From Euryodendron excelsum (lineage: Eukaryota; Streptophyta; Magnoliopsida; Ericales; Pentaphylacaceae), in contig CM065377.1 of NCBI GenBank assembly GCA_033060915.1, positions 55,948,683-56,012,682 on the forward strand: a stretch of 64,000 nucleotides of DNA. The letters run 5' to 3'. This document shows, in pieces, positions 10,970 to 23,535 of the stretch. The position numbers were made by a program, and so were the translations under genes. The first letter of the stretch is position 1, and every line of letters starts with the position of its first letter. Under the pieces are notes generated by a model. It saw nothing but the letters and a program-made list of their open reading frames with translations. It did no database searches and was not told where the DNA came from.

Positions 10970-13900
10970 TCACTTCTCAAGCTTCTGATATAAATCTCCC
11001 AGCGCACGATAGAGAATAGCAGCTGCAGGTGGCCTAGGTAATGAGCCAAGTAGAATATCTGATGAATTTATTGATTGGCTGCCATAGAATCGGGAATTCA
11101 CTCGTGTCCGGGTAGTGACGATGCTCCCTTCTAGTGAACATCCGACAAACACACCTGCAATACGAACAATAGCATATTTAAAAGTACAAAAATGAACCAG
11201 GACAACCCAAAGTTCTTGAGTAGCTAGGAAGCACGGACACACCGTTTAGAGTGCCGTTTGCGTGTCGGACACACCGCGGACACGGATACTCCTACGACAC
11301 GCCAAAATACGTGTCGGACACGCCAGGTGGCGTGTCCTGTTTTTTTTTTTTTTTTTAAAGCTGTGGACACGCCAGAGACACGGCTGGGACACGTCGAGGA
11401 CACGGCCGGGACACGTTTAGGACACGACAGTGGTTAAAGTGTAATTATAAAAATTTTTAAATGGGGTATATTTTTTAATTTTCTTAACTTCAATATAAAA
11501 TGTACAAAATATCCCAAATCAAAACATTTCTTCTTCTTCTTCTTCACTGTCCAAACTGCTGCTACTATATTTCTTCTTTTTTCCTTCTTTTTTTGTTCTT
11601 ATTTTTCTTATTCATTGCCCTTTCTGCTACTTGTTTCACTACTACTTATGTTCAATGTGGGTACTGCCCTGCAAAATCAACTAAATAAATTGGTACTGCT
11701 TACCTGCCACTGCTATTTTTTTTTTTTTGGTGAAAGTTGGATGCTTGCTAGTTCATGCTTTAGATAGTAATGAATCTAATGATGTATTGGATGATAATCT
11801 TCTTTAACTTGTGTTTTTATCTGTGCTTGATGGATGATGAATTGATGACCTGTTGTCTATTATATTGAGTATTGAATTTTTTAATATTTTTGGTGGTAGG
11901 TGAATGCTATATTTATAGACATGGAAAATAAAATATATAAAAATAATAATTTTTTGCCGTGTCCCCGCCGTATCTGTGTCCCCTATTTTTTGAAATTGCC
12001 GTGTCCCGTGTCCGTATCTGTGTCCGTATCTGTGTCTGTGTCTGTATCCGTGCTTCTTAGTTGAGTAGTTTGCATTATGAAAACAATAGTCACAATGAAA
12101 AATCCTAAAAAAAGAATGCAAAATCTGAAGTTCTGGAACTACTCAAAATGATTAAGCAAACGGTACAGAGGGCTCCCGTGTCTTGTTTTGGTGGAACAAC
12201 TAAAATATCATAAAAGAGTATATTCCGATATGAGTCACTTATTTTTCTCTGTTTTGTTTTGGTCTTGACTTGTCATTTCTCAACTTGCTCTAGATATTAT
12301 TGAAGTCATAAGGGACCATTTGAGCTGCAGATCGTAAAGCTCCTAGAAAGGCATATTTCGAATATAGTACAGAAGGAAGCGAAGCTAATTTCACAATGCT
12401 TAGAAGTTCAATTTCTTGATAACTTTGATAATGTCACCCAACTGTCCTGAACTACACAAATTTCTTAAAGCTTTTCAATGCGTGCTCTTGCGCACGCACC
12501 TGTTAGAATTAGACTTGAAGAACCTCCATTTTTTGCCAGTTATAGTCCTAACATATACTCAATATGATCTAGCCCATCCCATCCAAATTCAAGTTATAAG
12601 ATTTTATAGTGAGATCTGGAAGAAAAAAAATGTAACCAAACAACTAGATGAGATTTTAAACATAATAAATCCACCAAAACTCATAAAGATTAGCTAGTTT
12701 CTTTCTTTAAGTGTTTTAATTAGATAATTTTAAATTTTTTTATCTTAACAGATCTTTGGACATCCTGTGCATTGACTGATATCGCAAAAAACTGAGTTGG
12801 TGAAAGCCATCAGGGGTAAGTCCCCACTTTCCTACAATAACATTTTTATGCTCTTTATGCATGCAATGCAGAGATTTCCAATTTTGGGACAGTCCCCTTT
12901 TGAACTCCGAAACCCCCCCAGATCAGGCCTAAACAATCAATAACACTTTGCCATACCCTTTGGCCATTAAATCCACACCATAATACCATAAAATAGCTGT
13001 TGTCCGCAGAATTCCTGCGGCTAATTCCAAAAATCCTGCAACCTACTTGAATACAGTTGAACAAGAACCAAAAAATTATCCTGTCATCACAAGGTCGGGG
13101 GCTAGACTATCCTACAATGGTTTCCTACAATTATACCAGTTGGGAAGTGTTTGCCAATTATAGTGATACGTGTCAGCAAACAAGGACTTCTCATTATGCT
13201 GTAGGAGAAAAACAAAATAAGTAAATGTAGAAACAACTCAGTTTTCCCAAGAAATTATGGCAGCTCTCCCAAATAGCTCAAAGTAACACACTATCACAGG
13301 TGATAAATACTCCCTACTAGCACCAGAAAAATGATTTCTCATGTTAGTATATGATTCACATATCTTTCATGGGATTAACGTATCTTTCTAAAGAAACATA
13401 CCATTACTAAATCAAATGGAAAGGTATCCGGGTTACTGTCCACATCCAATCATGGCATCAAGAAGTCCCCAAAATGTTTAAAAAAGGAATGTAAAGTTAA
13501 CTCATAAGGAAAAGGTACCTTTACTGCAGCTATATGTATAACAAGCAGCATAGCCACCATCACCAGCTCGCATATCAGCTTCAACCATCCGTCCAACAAT
13601 ACCAACAGCTGCACTCAAACCAGCTCCAACTGAAAGATGCACATCACCACTAAATGTCTTGACAGCTTCATGTGTCCTCAATACAATTATTAAGTCTATC
13701 AATTCTCCACCAGCCTGCAAAGTAACAAGACCTTTAGTAAGAAGTTAAGAACAAGAAAAGCCGAAAAACAATTATGAAAATGAGGATCAAAGTTCAGAGT
13801 CCATTCCACAAGTAAACTGGACAAGAAATTAAAGGATCCTAGAGACAAAATTAGCAATGACAACCAAAAACCACAAGTAAACTGGACAAGAAATTGAAGG

Positions 13901-16900
13901 ATCCTAGAGACAAAATTAGCAATGACAACCAAAAACTCCTGCATAGGGTGGAGACTATGAACCATCTTCCCTACGACCATGCAGGTTTAGTTGAAAAGCC
14001 GTAAGATCTACTATCAATTGAACTTGGGGAGTCGATAGTTCATTTTAAACCCTTCAATTAAATTGTAAGCCATGAACTCGCAAGAAACTTTGAAGTGATG
14101 ATGAGACGTCTTAAAAAGTGAACTACTTCACCTGAGCTCCCCAACCTACACCAAAAGAAGAAATGGCAGAGGGTGGAGACCAGGAGCCATCTTCCATACG
14201 AGCAATAATCAGTCCTGTTCCAACGTTGTAGGTAACCATCATGCCAACTTTCACGATAGTAAGTATTGCAAGGCCTTTCGCATGTCGTAGAATAGCATCT
14301 GGAATTGCCTTCTCAGGTCTCAGAAAACCTACCTGAGCATACACATTCCAATAAGTAATGCATCATAAAGGAATGGTGGCAAACTCAAGAATATAAGTTC
14401 ACTAGGACATACGTCCATTTAAGAGAATATTTTGCTTTCAAGAAGACAAACAACCACAAGTTTTTCTCTATAAACAGCTACAGGCCATGCACAATATTAG
14501 TTTACGCACAAGATATTTGAAGGAAAAGAGATACCCTCGAAGCTAACAATCAGTATAGCATGATTATGGACTTTTTCAATATAATTCCTAGTGCAATGAT
14601 GATGCATGGTTAATGTATGAATCCTAATATCTTTGGTTCACAATTTCCATTTTTTGGATATAACCGGCAGAGAGCAAATGCGCAATACATAAATTATAAT
14701 AGCTTAGATGAAACCCAAATCTTACCTTATCATTATAACCTCGAATTGTGTTTGCGGCCTTATAAATCTCATATTCCATGGACTGTCCCCATGGAAAATT
14801 TACCCATGATCTTAAAGTGCTGAGGTCTGTCACATCATGGGTTGCTAACTGAGCAGCATGACTTACTTGATCCATTAAGTATGGCTGTATGGATTCAAGA
14901 CGCACACAACATACATCACACACTCGTTGTGGATCCCCCGAATGAAACTTAGCAGGCAACAAGCTCCTTCCTCTAGCACACTCACCACAAAATATTCCTC
15001 CACAAAACCGGCAGTGATGCCGGGTGCAAATGATAGGGTGAAACCGGATGCTACACAACATACAAGCAGAAGCTGCACTATCAGGCAGCCATTTCGGTGG
15101 CTCTGCTTCAAGAATCTCCATTGTGCTACTAAAATTGGCATCTGTAAGAGTTTCAGCCATCTCTTTCCAAGCTTGCTCAATTAGGTGGCTCGACATCCAT
15201 GAAATTTTACGAATATCACCAGAAGCCAAAGCACTCACTTTTCCCCGGGCCACGAGTAACATTTCAACTACCACATCCCACATGGTCAGCTCTTTATCTT
15301 CCTCAATGTACTGACTCCAACCGGTTTCTCCTTCAGGAAAGTATCCCCCATTTGGATACAAACCTCTGGCCCACTCTTCGTGCTCACTTTCTGACAGAGG
15401 TGGCACAGAAACGGGTATCCATACCCCAGTTTCTTCAGAAAATGGTGAGTCATAAAAGAAGTATTTTCCTTGTTTTTTATGGCTGGCATTTGATTCTTCC
15501 TTCTCACCATTCTCCTCCTTAAAGTGTTGAGGTAATTTGCTATCACATAATTCATGCTTAGCCCCTTGTTGGCCCATGAAACCACTCTTCTCATCATTCT
15601 CCTGCCTTGTTTGTTGAGGTAATTTAATATCACATTCTTCATATCTATCCAGTTCTTGACACACCAAATCACATTTTTGATCATTATCCTCATGCTTGTG
15701 TTGAGAAATTCGAAGATCTTTTTGAGGTTTAGCCATTTGTTGGTTCCACAGACCTCTATGCTCTTCATTCTTCTCCCATTTACAATGAGAGTAAGATTCT
15801 TCAGGTTCAGACATTTGTTGGCACAAGAAACCACTCTTCTCATCATTCTCCTGCCATGCTTGTTGAGGTAATTCAGTATCACATTCACGTTTAGCCAAAC
15901 TCATTATCTCACTGTTTTCCTCTGTCCTAGGTAAAGATAACTCACTATCATATTCTTCAGGTTTTTCCATCTGGCTCATGAAACAAACTACCTCTTGTAA
16001 ATCATTGTGCTCTTTGTGTTGATGAAATGCCTCACAATCCTATCATCATCATCATCATCATCATCATCAAAGTAGACCCAAAAAAAAATTTTCATCAATC
16101 AGCAAAGTAACATCCAATCATGGAAAAAAAGCAAAAGAAAAGAACACTGAATGAGAGCCTAATGGTGAGAGGGTGAGATAGAGAAAACCAATACCAGGAT
16201 CTCAAAGTAGATGCTACCTATTGGCCTTCTAACACTGCCTTTTTTAGAGCATTGTTTGTTTTAAATTTTTTCTACTTACATACAAAATTCAAGCATACAT
16301 TTGGTAAATTGCGTCATCCATGGACAGTTTTTCGATGGTAATAAAAGTGATGGTGGTAGAAGCTATGGTAATGAAGAGGTGACGGAATCATCAACAAGAC
16401 AATAAAAAAGCAGGTGAAGGGCATCTGGAATGTTGCCATTAACAGAGAATTGTAAGAACAAACTATACAGTGGCTGCATTAGTGCTGCTGCAGACGTTAT
16501 ATGTACGGCAGGCTTGGCAGCAGCAGTGATACTGGTGAAGGGGACAATGATCCATGTAGCTCTTAACAGTGACCACTGACAACCATAGCAGCGGAGCCAA
16601 ATGTGGCAACAAAAGCCATTGAACTATTTTACCACAGTACAAAAGTCTTTGCTGCAGCTAAAGCTATGTTTGAAAATAAAAAGGAAAGGAAAAGAAAATG
16701 AAGTGAATTTGTTTTTCTTTTTTTCTTTTGGTTTGGGTTAGGAAAATGAGAAGAAAATAAATAGAAATTTGCCAAAACTCAAAAGAAATTCATTATTTTC
16801 TGTTTGGTTACCCAAAAAAATTTACAAGTAATTTCACTTTTTCCTTTCCCTTTCCAAACACTGGGTTGACAAAAACAAATTACTATGGAAACCTAAAACA

Positions 16901-17393
16901 AAAAACTTATTTCAACTAAGTTTTAGTTTATTTATTTATTTATTTATTCTTGCTTCCAGAATATATGAAAAATTTTATTTGGAAGCTAACAGAACATTGC
17001 CCAAATCTTTCTTAAGCAAAAGAACAAAAGCTAAGTCCTCTTAAAGGCAACCGAATCAAAGATCAAGTTTTCGTATTCTCGTTTCGTTCAACTAAGACTA
17101 ATCAAATCCATACCACTAGCAATATCTATACCTAAAAAAATATATACGTATGTGTGCGTCCCAGTTTATGGTTTTGAATATCCAATTAAACAATAATAGG
17201 GAACGTGAAATTGAATATAATAATCCTACATCGAAAAACCAAAAACAAACAGATTCAGGACTTGAAGAGGAATTACCGGCTGAGAACTAGAACAATAACT
17301 ATTGGTGGCTTCTTTGCCGATTGAGAGAGTCGAAACCCTACACTCCAGAGATTCTGATTCGCCTTGAGCTTTATGACATTCGATGGCCTCCAT
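10970..17393 (-). CDS. FYVE zinc finger and SYLF (Ysc84) domain protein
   Basis: Five coding exons on the minus strand: 17277-17393, 14726-16039, 14132-14332, 13519-13714 and 10970-11154. All introns are GT-AG, frames join exactly, and the product is about 670 aa. Residues about 91-221 are degenerate glutamine/glutamate-rich repeats. A conserved EEWARGLYPNGG block follows. A FYVE finger (about 356-416) has WLPD, the RHHCR phosphoinositide signature and paired CX2C ligands. The C-terminus (exons 3-5) is a SYLF domain, with motifs such as GLAILTIVKVG and GVGWGAQAGGELIDL. FYVE domains bind PI3P on endosomal membranes, and SYLF domains bind phosphoinositides and actin regulators, so a role in membrane traffic is inferred. 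It resembles Arabidopsis At1g29800 (recalled), but the repeat region makes it longer. The start at 17393 is preferred; an in-frame ATG at 17492 would add 33 residues. Confidence 0.9.
11216..12068. mobile_element. hAT-type MITE (837 bp) with 8-bp target-site duplication
   Basis: The element spans 11224-12060. The ends CTAGGAAGCACGGACAC and, reversed, CTAAGAAGCACGGATAC match at 15 of 17 positions. TTGAGTAG occurs immediately on both sides (11216-11223 and 12061-12068), the 8-bp duplication typical of hAT transposons. Subterminal regions are packed with GACACG-type repeats, the expected transposase-binding arrangement. There is no transposase gene. It lies in the last intron of the FYVE-SYLF gene, about 60 bp upstream of that intron's 3' splice site at 11155. 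Confidence 0.88.
13806..13935. repeat. 65-bp tandem duplication inside FYVE-SYLF intron 3
   Basis: Units 13806-13870 and 13871-13935, each starting CCACAAGTAAACTGG, are almost identical. It is a recent intronic tandem duplication and does not touch the splice sites at 13715 and 14131. Confidence 0.85.
16040..16067. repeat. ATC/GAT microsatellite at the exon 2 acceptor
   Basis: About nine ATC units lie directly against the acceptor AG of FYVE-SYLF exon 2 (exon starts 16039). On the minus strand this reads GATGAT...GATAG before the exon, with a T-rich tract further upstream. Length changes here would move the polypyrimidine tract relative to the AG. Confidence 0.8.
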
Positions 17394-18310
17394 AGATCGG
17401 ATTGGAAGCACCGCTCGACATAAAAGATGAATGAAATTATGAAACAATCGGCTGATGCGTCGATGAGAGAGAGAGAGACAGAGACGATACAATTTCTGAG
17501 CACTGTATGCAAAATAGCTGTCTTTTGCTTTTACATAGAACTCACGCTGAAATTTACGTCCTCTTTACGTCACTCCCTTTCACAAGTCACAGATGCAAGC
17601 AAACCATACAAAATTGCTTGTTTTTTTTTTTTATAATTTTCTTTTCGTATATAAAATATATAAAAAAAACTCGTTTGTATAAAAATGTTTAATATTTTTT
17701 TATTAATTTTTTAGTTTCACTAGAAAAACATAAATTAAAAGTCATAAAAAGATATACATTAAATTTTAATTGAAAATATCTTGAAATATAAAAAAGTAGT
17801 TAAATAAATTAATCTAGACAATCAAATTAATTTAGATCAACTTATTTAAGTAGTTAACTTTTTTCATAAATTTTTCAATTTTTTTTTAAAAAGGCAAAAG
17901 TACAACTTAGAAGTCAATAAAATTATAAATTAAAATGTTCATTAAAAATTAATGAAATAGCAGGAAAATAAATTGATTTGACTGTGTTCGTTTGTTGGAA
18001 GTGTGGAATATGGGTTTTTTTTATTTATTTACCACGTTCTCTACGGTTACTCTATCAATTTTTTTTTCTCTCTCACTCCCACAAGTTTCAAATTGGCTGT
18101 AAAGTTGCAGAAATGTATTAAGGATTAACGATCCTCTAAAAAACATTTACATGAAAAGAATAGAAATAACTAAATAAAAAAACAATACCTAAATAAAAAA
18201 AAAACTCTATTTTACTCTCTCTTCTGTTTTCTTTTATCTTTTTCCTTTTTTTTAAAATGAAAAAAATAGTATTGTAGGAAAAACTAATTTTTCTTTCTTT
18301 TTCCTTACTT
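17394..18310. other. upstream region of the FYVE-SYLF gene
   Basis: This holds the 5' UTR and promoter of the minus-strand FYVE-SYLF gene. A CTCTCTCT run on the coding strand (about 17466-17482) is a typical plant pyrimidine patch. Beyond about 17620 the DNA is very AT-rich with no gene. Confidence 0.4.
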
Positions 18311-18324
18311 CCAAATAGGTTGTA

Positions 18325-18700
18325 AGTTGGGGTGGACATTGGCGGACTGGGCCTACACTAGAAATAAATCTCATCGGGCCTAAAACTAAATTCCAAGCCC
18401 ATCTAATTAAAAAATTTGCATTCTCAAACCGTCCAAGCTCTCACATTTAATCTAAAATTTGTTTAAAAATATTTTTTTTCTAAAAATAATATTAAATAAC
18501 TTAACATATAGTTTAATTATATATACATATACAACTCAATATATATTATTTTATATATATTTTGAGACAGATTGAGCTTCAAAGATAATTCCTAAATCCA
18601 TCCATCAAATTAATCGGGTTTAAAAAAAAATTCTCAAATCCTGTAATTTATGATGGGGCCTATCAAACTCTCAGACCCGTAGCCAGGGCAAGCCTCCCCT
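18325..18700. repeat. degenerate MITE-like repeat with GGGCC-rich ends
   Basis: The left end begins GGGGTGGACATTGGCGGACT and includes GGGCC motifs, the middle is AT-rich, and the right part has GGGGCC and ACCCGTAGCCAGGG. This GC-rich/AT-rich/GC-rich layout is common in plant MITE-like repeats. The ends are not clear inverted repeats and no target duplication is seen. Confidence 0.35.
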
Positions 18701-20068
18701 CTAGATCTTAATATCTATAATTTTTAGATTCTTTATTTTACTACTCCATGTGTTAGTAAATCATATTTAACAGATAAAGTTATTATCTTATTTAAATTTA
18801 CGATATCATTTTATTAGTTTTATTCAACATTAATTGAGATCATGAGTTTAAATGAAATTAGAGATGAGCACACATGATGCATGTATAATATCTGATTATT
18901 GTCATAATAGTAGATTGAATCACCAATGATGGTCGTTTTGATCAATTCAATCACCAAAGAGTTTAAAAAAAATCAATTGAGGTTCTATTGTTATCAGAAT
19001 AGAACTACAGTTTAAAACTTATAAATAATTACAACAGTTATCAAAATAACTGCAATAAAATAATTTTAAAAATATTAATTAAAGTTTTCTCTTTATATAT
19101 TAGAATAAATAATGACAACTGTTAGATATAATTTACTAAGACTTTGTCTCTACTATTTTAAAAGGCCGAAGCCTCAAATGTTTCCCGCACTTTTTATTCC
19201 TAAAGTAGCTCTCACTTAATTGTATATTTACCTGTAATTAGCAAACCAAACTGACATGCCTATTAAAATCACGTCTAAACGGTACCTAAAGACCCCTCTT
19301 CAAAACGTTCTCATTTACACTTCTACAGAAAAAATGCTAAATTCAAAGTCGTCTCTCAAATGCCTCCGGAAAAGCCATATTTCTCAAAGGTTTGTTCGCG
19401 ACGGGCAACAAATCCAGCGGGGTGAACCTTCAAATTCAGTGCTTCACTGTCTCAATACCCAAGGTAACGGACAGCACAATTCTATTACTTTCATCAATCC
19501 ATAGGAACAGTAACAAATAGAGGGATCCGCACATTTCAATTCCTTCTACCAGTCTGCATTTTTTAATCACAAATAGAGGAATCTTTAGTGAACCATTATT
19601 TCATATTAATCATTTTAATTTAGAAACTAGAGGCAACTATTTCATTAATCCATCATATACCAAGTTTACCGCTTTGGATTTGAAAATTCTCTTATTGTTC
19701 TGCTTATTTCTCCTGTTTCTCAATCATGAAGTGATCATGTTTAGGGACATCAAGGTTTAACTACCCAAAAGATCCTGTTTGAATGTGTATCTAAGTTGCT
19801 CGACAAAATGCCCATTGTTTTAATGCGAAATAGCTTGAAAGAAACATGTTGGACAAAATGCCTTCTTGTGTTTGTTTTTTCTTTTATTTTTTTCTCCCAG
19901 CATTAGGCATTTAGGCTTTGTTGTGTTATGTTGATGTTAGAGAGAGAAACCAATCGTTGAAAATGGTGAGTGAGATGAGAAACAATGAGATTTAGCGAGG
20001 CAAACAAATTTACAAGGCACACACAGAGTTTTACATGTCCCTTTTGTTCATATTAGAGCTTTCTTGGC
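18701..20068. other. intergenic, no gene recognised
   Basis: AT-rich DNA. The ORF at 19256-19504 (82 codons) has somewhat gene-like composition but no known motif, signal peptide or supported splice partner, so I leave it uncalled. Confidence 0.3.
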
Positions 20069-20190
20069 TTTTTATTTTTTTCGAGTACATTGGAGGGCCA
20101 AAGTATTGGAGGAGGAAGAGGAAGAATTGAACACATAAACCTCATGGCATGGCAGGGCTACCACTACCATTAGGCTAATCCCGCTCCTTA
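20069..20190 (-). mobile_element. short tRNA-derived SINE, copy 1 of a three-copy family
   Basis: A T-rich start (the 3' tail on the minus strand) is followed by GAGTACATTGGAGGGC and about 110 bp that resemble the copies at 20785 and 36011. Reversed, it has a B-box-like GTTCAATTC stretch and an A-box-like TAGCCTAATGG stretch near its 5' end. The target-site duplication is unclear. Confidence 0.55.
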
Positions 20191-20784
20191 GTGCTTCCTA
20201 GATTTTAAGTATACAAGTAAAGAACATCTTCCTTTCTGTTTAATATCAAAATTGTATGATAATTAATTAAAAAAATTACTGTACTCTCTAATAAACTGAG
20301 TTGCATATGCAGCAGTCTTGAGAGATGAAAAGGCCGTATTTTCTGGAATAGCAGGGGAAGTCTGCTGCTCATCTACTATTCGTAGATGACTCTATTTATT
20401 TCTTCAATGAATGAATTATATACAGTGTGCCATAAGATACCAAAACAAACTCTACAACTGCAGAATCTGATAAATTTTATGAGTACTTATGATGTCCGTT
20501 TCCTGCAACCTCTTTATAGGCTCATCGAAAGAAACGTGTTTCACTCGCTTTCTGATATTCTATGTCCTCTGGGATCACCATCTTAACTGTTGAGGTTCTT
20601 AAACCTTATGTAAGGTAACAGAAGGATAATGGTGACTTACCCCATCAGTTCCATGGTCAAACGCTAAGCCTTTGAACCTATTACAATACCAAGTTCTAAG
20701 GATGCTTCTTCTTCCAAATACTGTCCAGCCCATGAAGCTTATATTCATTTTGAACTCAGATAGAGATCACCTAGATAGACGTGA
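20191..20784. other. intergenic, no gene recognised
   Basis: About 600 bp between two SINEs of the same family. Short frames only, for example 20386-20586, with no recognisable domain. Confidence 0.3.
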
Positions 20785-20905
20785 TTTTTTTTTTTTTTGG
20801 GGTACATTGGAGGGCAAAGCCCTAAGGGAGAGGGAGAGTGAGTCGAACTAATGACCTTATGACATGGGTGGGGGCGCTAATACTACTAAGCTAATCTCAC
20901 TCCTC
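20785..20905 (-). mobile_element. short tRNA-derived SINE, copy 2
   Basis: A run of 14 T's and then GGGGTACATTGGAGGGC start the repeat. On the minus strand it runs from GAGGAGTGAGATTAGCTTAG (A-box-like TAGCTTAGTAG), through a B-box-like TTAGTTCGACTC, to the poly-A tail. It is the same family and orientation as 20069-20190 and 36011-36118. Confidence 0.6.
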
Positions 20906-21827
20906 AAAAGTTAGATATTTTTAGTGTCACTGCAAACTGATGAATCTTCTGTGTGAAGCAAATACACTCACAGCAGAATATTCTACCTTCTCCAGAGCCA
21001 ACTTGTGTATCACTGTCCTGTGGGGAACTAGGATTAATACCCTGGTGCAGACTGTACGGAAGGTGTTGAAACTAATGGCCCATGGTTCAGAGGATAAGTA
21101 CTCTACAGATAATGTGCTCCGTACAAAATTCACAATAACGTCTTATAATATTAAGATGCTAATATAGGACTGAGGAAACACAAATTCTGATGACATTTAA
21201 GCTTTGTAGAGTTTTAAAGGCAAAGCTCAACACTAAAAATCACCAGCAGCGGTTTGGACGTGTTTCTGCCCATGTTATTAAAATCAAAATTGTCAAAGAA
21301 ATGGGGGAAAAAGAAAAAGAAAAACAAAGAGCTTATGAAGTGATTTGTTGGAAAAATAAAGAACAGAATGATGGCATTTGTGCTAGCTAATTCGATAACT
21401 TCTAAATAGAAAAGGCTACAGTTAATCAACTCACGGGTTATTTGACACCTATGCCTTAGATACATGACTGAGGCTGGATTACATATATTCTTATTCCCTT
21501 GGAAACCTAGAATTGGGGAAAAGGATGAATCAAACTTGACTTGCAGTTGCAGTAATAGTCTGTAGAATAATTTCATTTTCCAGTTAGTGGCTACCAGAAA
21601 CTTGCCTAACAGAAATTACGCAAAAAATTATGTGACATATGTAACTGAATTTCATATGTAAAATACCAAAATCTAGATGCTAATGAAATTACGTCTTATT
21701 TTGTTTTCAAAACTTCAGGTTTTTCTTAAAGCATGGTGGTTATGCCTATACTGAAAGAGGAGCCTTGACATCTGCTCATGCTTATAAATTTTCCTTAATC
21801 ATGTCATTAATTAATGCTTGGCTGAAA
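20906..21827. other. intergenic, no gene recognised
   Basis: Spacer between a SINE and the PGDH relic. It contains several short frames on both strands without motifs. I searched it for upstream PGDH exons and did not see any. Confidence 0.3.
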
Positions 21828-22625
21828 TATAGTTGTTGAAACTGTTTTTGGGGCCTTGAAGGGGGAGCTAACTGTTGCAGCAGTCAATGCCCTGCCACCA
21901 GTTTCCTAAAGAGGTACCTTTTCGGATTTTGACTTTTCCTAACATTTTTGGTTTTTTTTCTTCTTCTTCTCTTTATTATTAACTCTCTCTTTTTGTCGTG
22001 TATTAGAAGGAAGGGGCTTCTTGACAATTTTCTCTTGGTTGGACAGCATTGGGTTTCCCAGTTCAGAACCAGGAAAGGGGTCAGAAGTTGTGGAGATTTT
22101 GACTTGAACATTCTTTGCCTTTATGTGCTTTGTTTTGCTGGTTTTATAAATAATTTATACATTTTTTGTTTCTGGCGATATTGTTTGACCTTTTAGTGTG
22201 CTTGTGAAAAAGTACACGATGTCAAATTCTTTTTGATTGTATTCTCTCTTCAAGGGCAAGTTCTAATGGAGCTGAAACCACTTGTTGAACTTGATGAAAA
22301 GCTTGGTAGGATAGATACCTAATTAGTAACAGGTGAGAGTGGTGTGAAATTTGTAAGAGTCACATATGCTCCTGCTAGATCTCCTGATGACCTTGATACA
22401 AGACTTCTCCGAAGCAGGATCACCAACGGTCTGATTGGGTCAATATTCAGTGTTTTTTGAAACTTAGTAAATGCAGATTTCACCGCTAAAACAGAGGTTT
22501 TTGGATAGCGGAAGAATGTGTCATTATGTATGGTTCACTAGAAAGTCCACTTGAGTTCATCTAGGTTCAACTTTGAGAATTAGAATCGATATTTGCCTGT
22601 GCAATTGCAGAATCTAGGGGTCATG
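21828..22625 (+). pseudogene. PGDH: D-3-phosphoglycerate dehydrogenase fragment, decayed
   Basis: Translated pieces match plant plastid PGDH in order. 21850-21906 gives GALKGELTVAAVNALPPVS. From 22260 come ELKPLVELDEKLG, then SGVKFVRVTYAPARSPDDLD, TRLLRSRITNGLI and NLVNADFTAK. In a shifted frame near 22530-22620 come ESPLEFI and FACAIAESRG. The functional enzyme oxidises 3-phosphoglycerate in plastid serine synthesis; this part covers the end of the catalytic region and the start of the regulatory domain. In-frame stops (about 22318, 22458 and 22507) and frameshifts break it, and the N-terminal and ACT parts are absent. About 350 bp separate the first two pieces, possibly an old intron, which would argue against a processed copy. 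Identification rests on recalled family sequence. Confidence 0.78.
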
Positions 22626-23535
22626 CAAAGATGAACTCAGCACTTATAGTTTTTTGAAGAATGCCCAATGGATCTGCAGCTTTAGAAGTTTTTTTTCTGA
22701 AGAATGGCCAAGGGATCTGCAGCATTAGAAGGCTGTTTGTAGGTAGAAGATGAAAGAGAGTAAGAGATGATAGAGTGAATGGGTTACGTTATTGATCAAG
22801 GCAGAGTGAAGTCGGGGTACTGTGTAAATTTTTTCAGCGTCTGTTGTTTTTTAGGTTCATTTGGGCGAAAACGTGTTGGCAACAAGGTTTCTCCAAGCTA
22901 TAGACTGCAATGTCAAAGTTATTGTAGAAATTTTTTTTTATAGGTTATACTCATTATTCCCCTCTCTGCCTTCCATTTTTTTGTCTCCTTGTATTTTTCT
23001 TCTTTCCTCCACCCAATGCACTTGGGCATGTCTTCCCTGTTCTCATATCTCTACCTAGTTTTGAATTGGATAGCCACATTTTCTTGTGCCTTCTTAATTT
23101 GCGTGAGTTCCTTTGTTGCTCGGTCTTAGCTGTCTTAACTCTCTTACATATTTCTATACATCTTCATATCAAATTATGTGGTTTGGGCTTCTTGTATGGG
23201 GTCTATCAAGGATTGGGGTATATCATTATAGCATAACATGTAAAGGCGTGGAAGAACACAAAACTGATAATAATTCATGTAACAATTGGTACACGAATTG
23301 TCCTCACTGATCTTCGTAAAAGGACCCAAAGAAGATCATCATTTTACTCCAATTCTATCAATTATCACCAGGTAAAGGAATGGGTGTTGCTGTCTAATTT
23401 CTACTCTCATAGGAGTGGATGCTCATTATAACATTTCTCTAAACTTTTGGCCCTCTTGAATAAAAAAAACTAAGTTAACGTTTAGGCAGTGAGGTAACGA
23501 ATACAATCATATCATTCAAACAAAACATGTGATAC
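22626..23535. other. intergenic, no gene recognised
   Basis: A short duplicated block (GGATCTGCAGC within GAAGAATG...TTAGAAG) occurs near 22657 and 22711. The rest is T-rich spacer leading into the promoter of the secreted-protein gene. Confidence 0.35.

Noticed and set aside
11804..12121. 105-codon frame rich in HRHRYGHRYGH
   Set aside because: It lies inside the hAT MITE and its 3' end; the repeats are translated subterminal GACACG-type motifs, not a protein.
15286..15888. 200-codon minus-strand frame overlapping FYVE-SYLF exon 2
   Set aside because: It is an alternative frame of the real exon, kept open by internal repeats with a unit length that is a multiple of three. It has no domain and does not join the splice sites.
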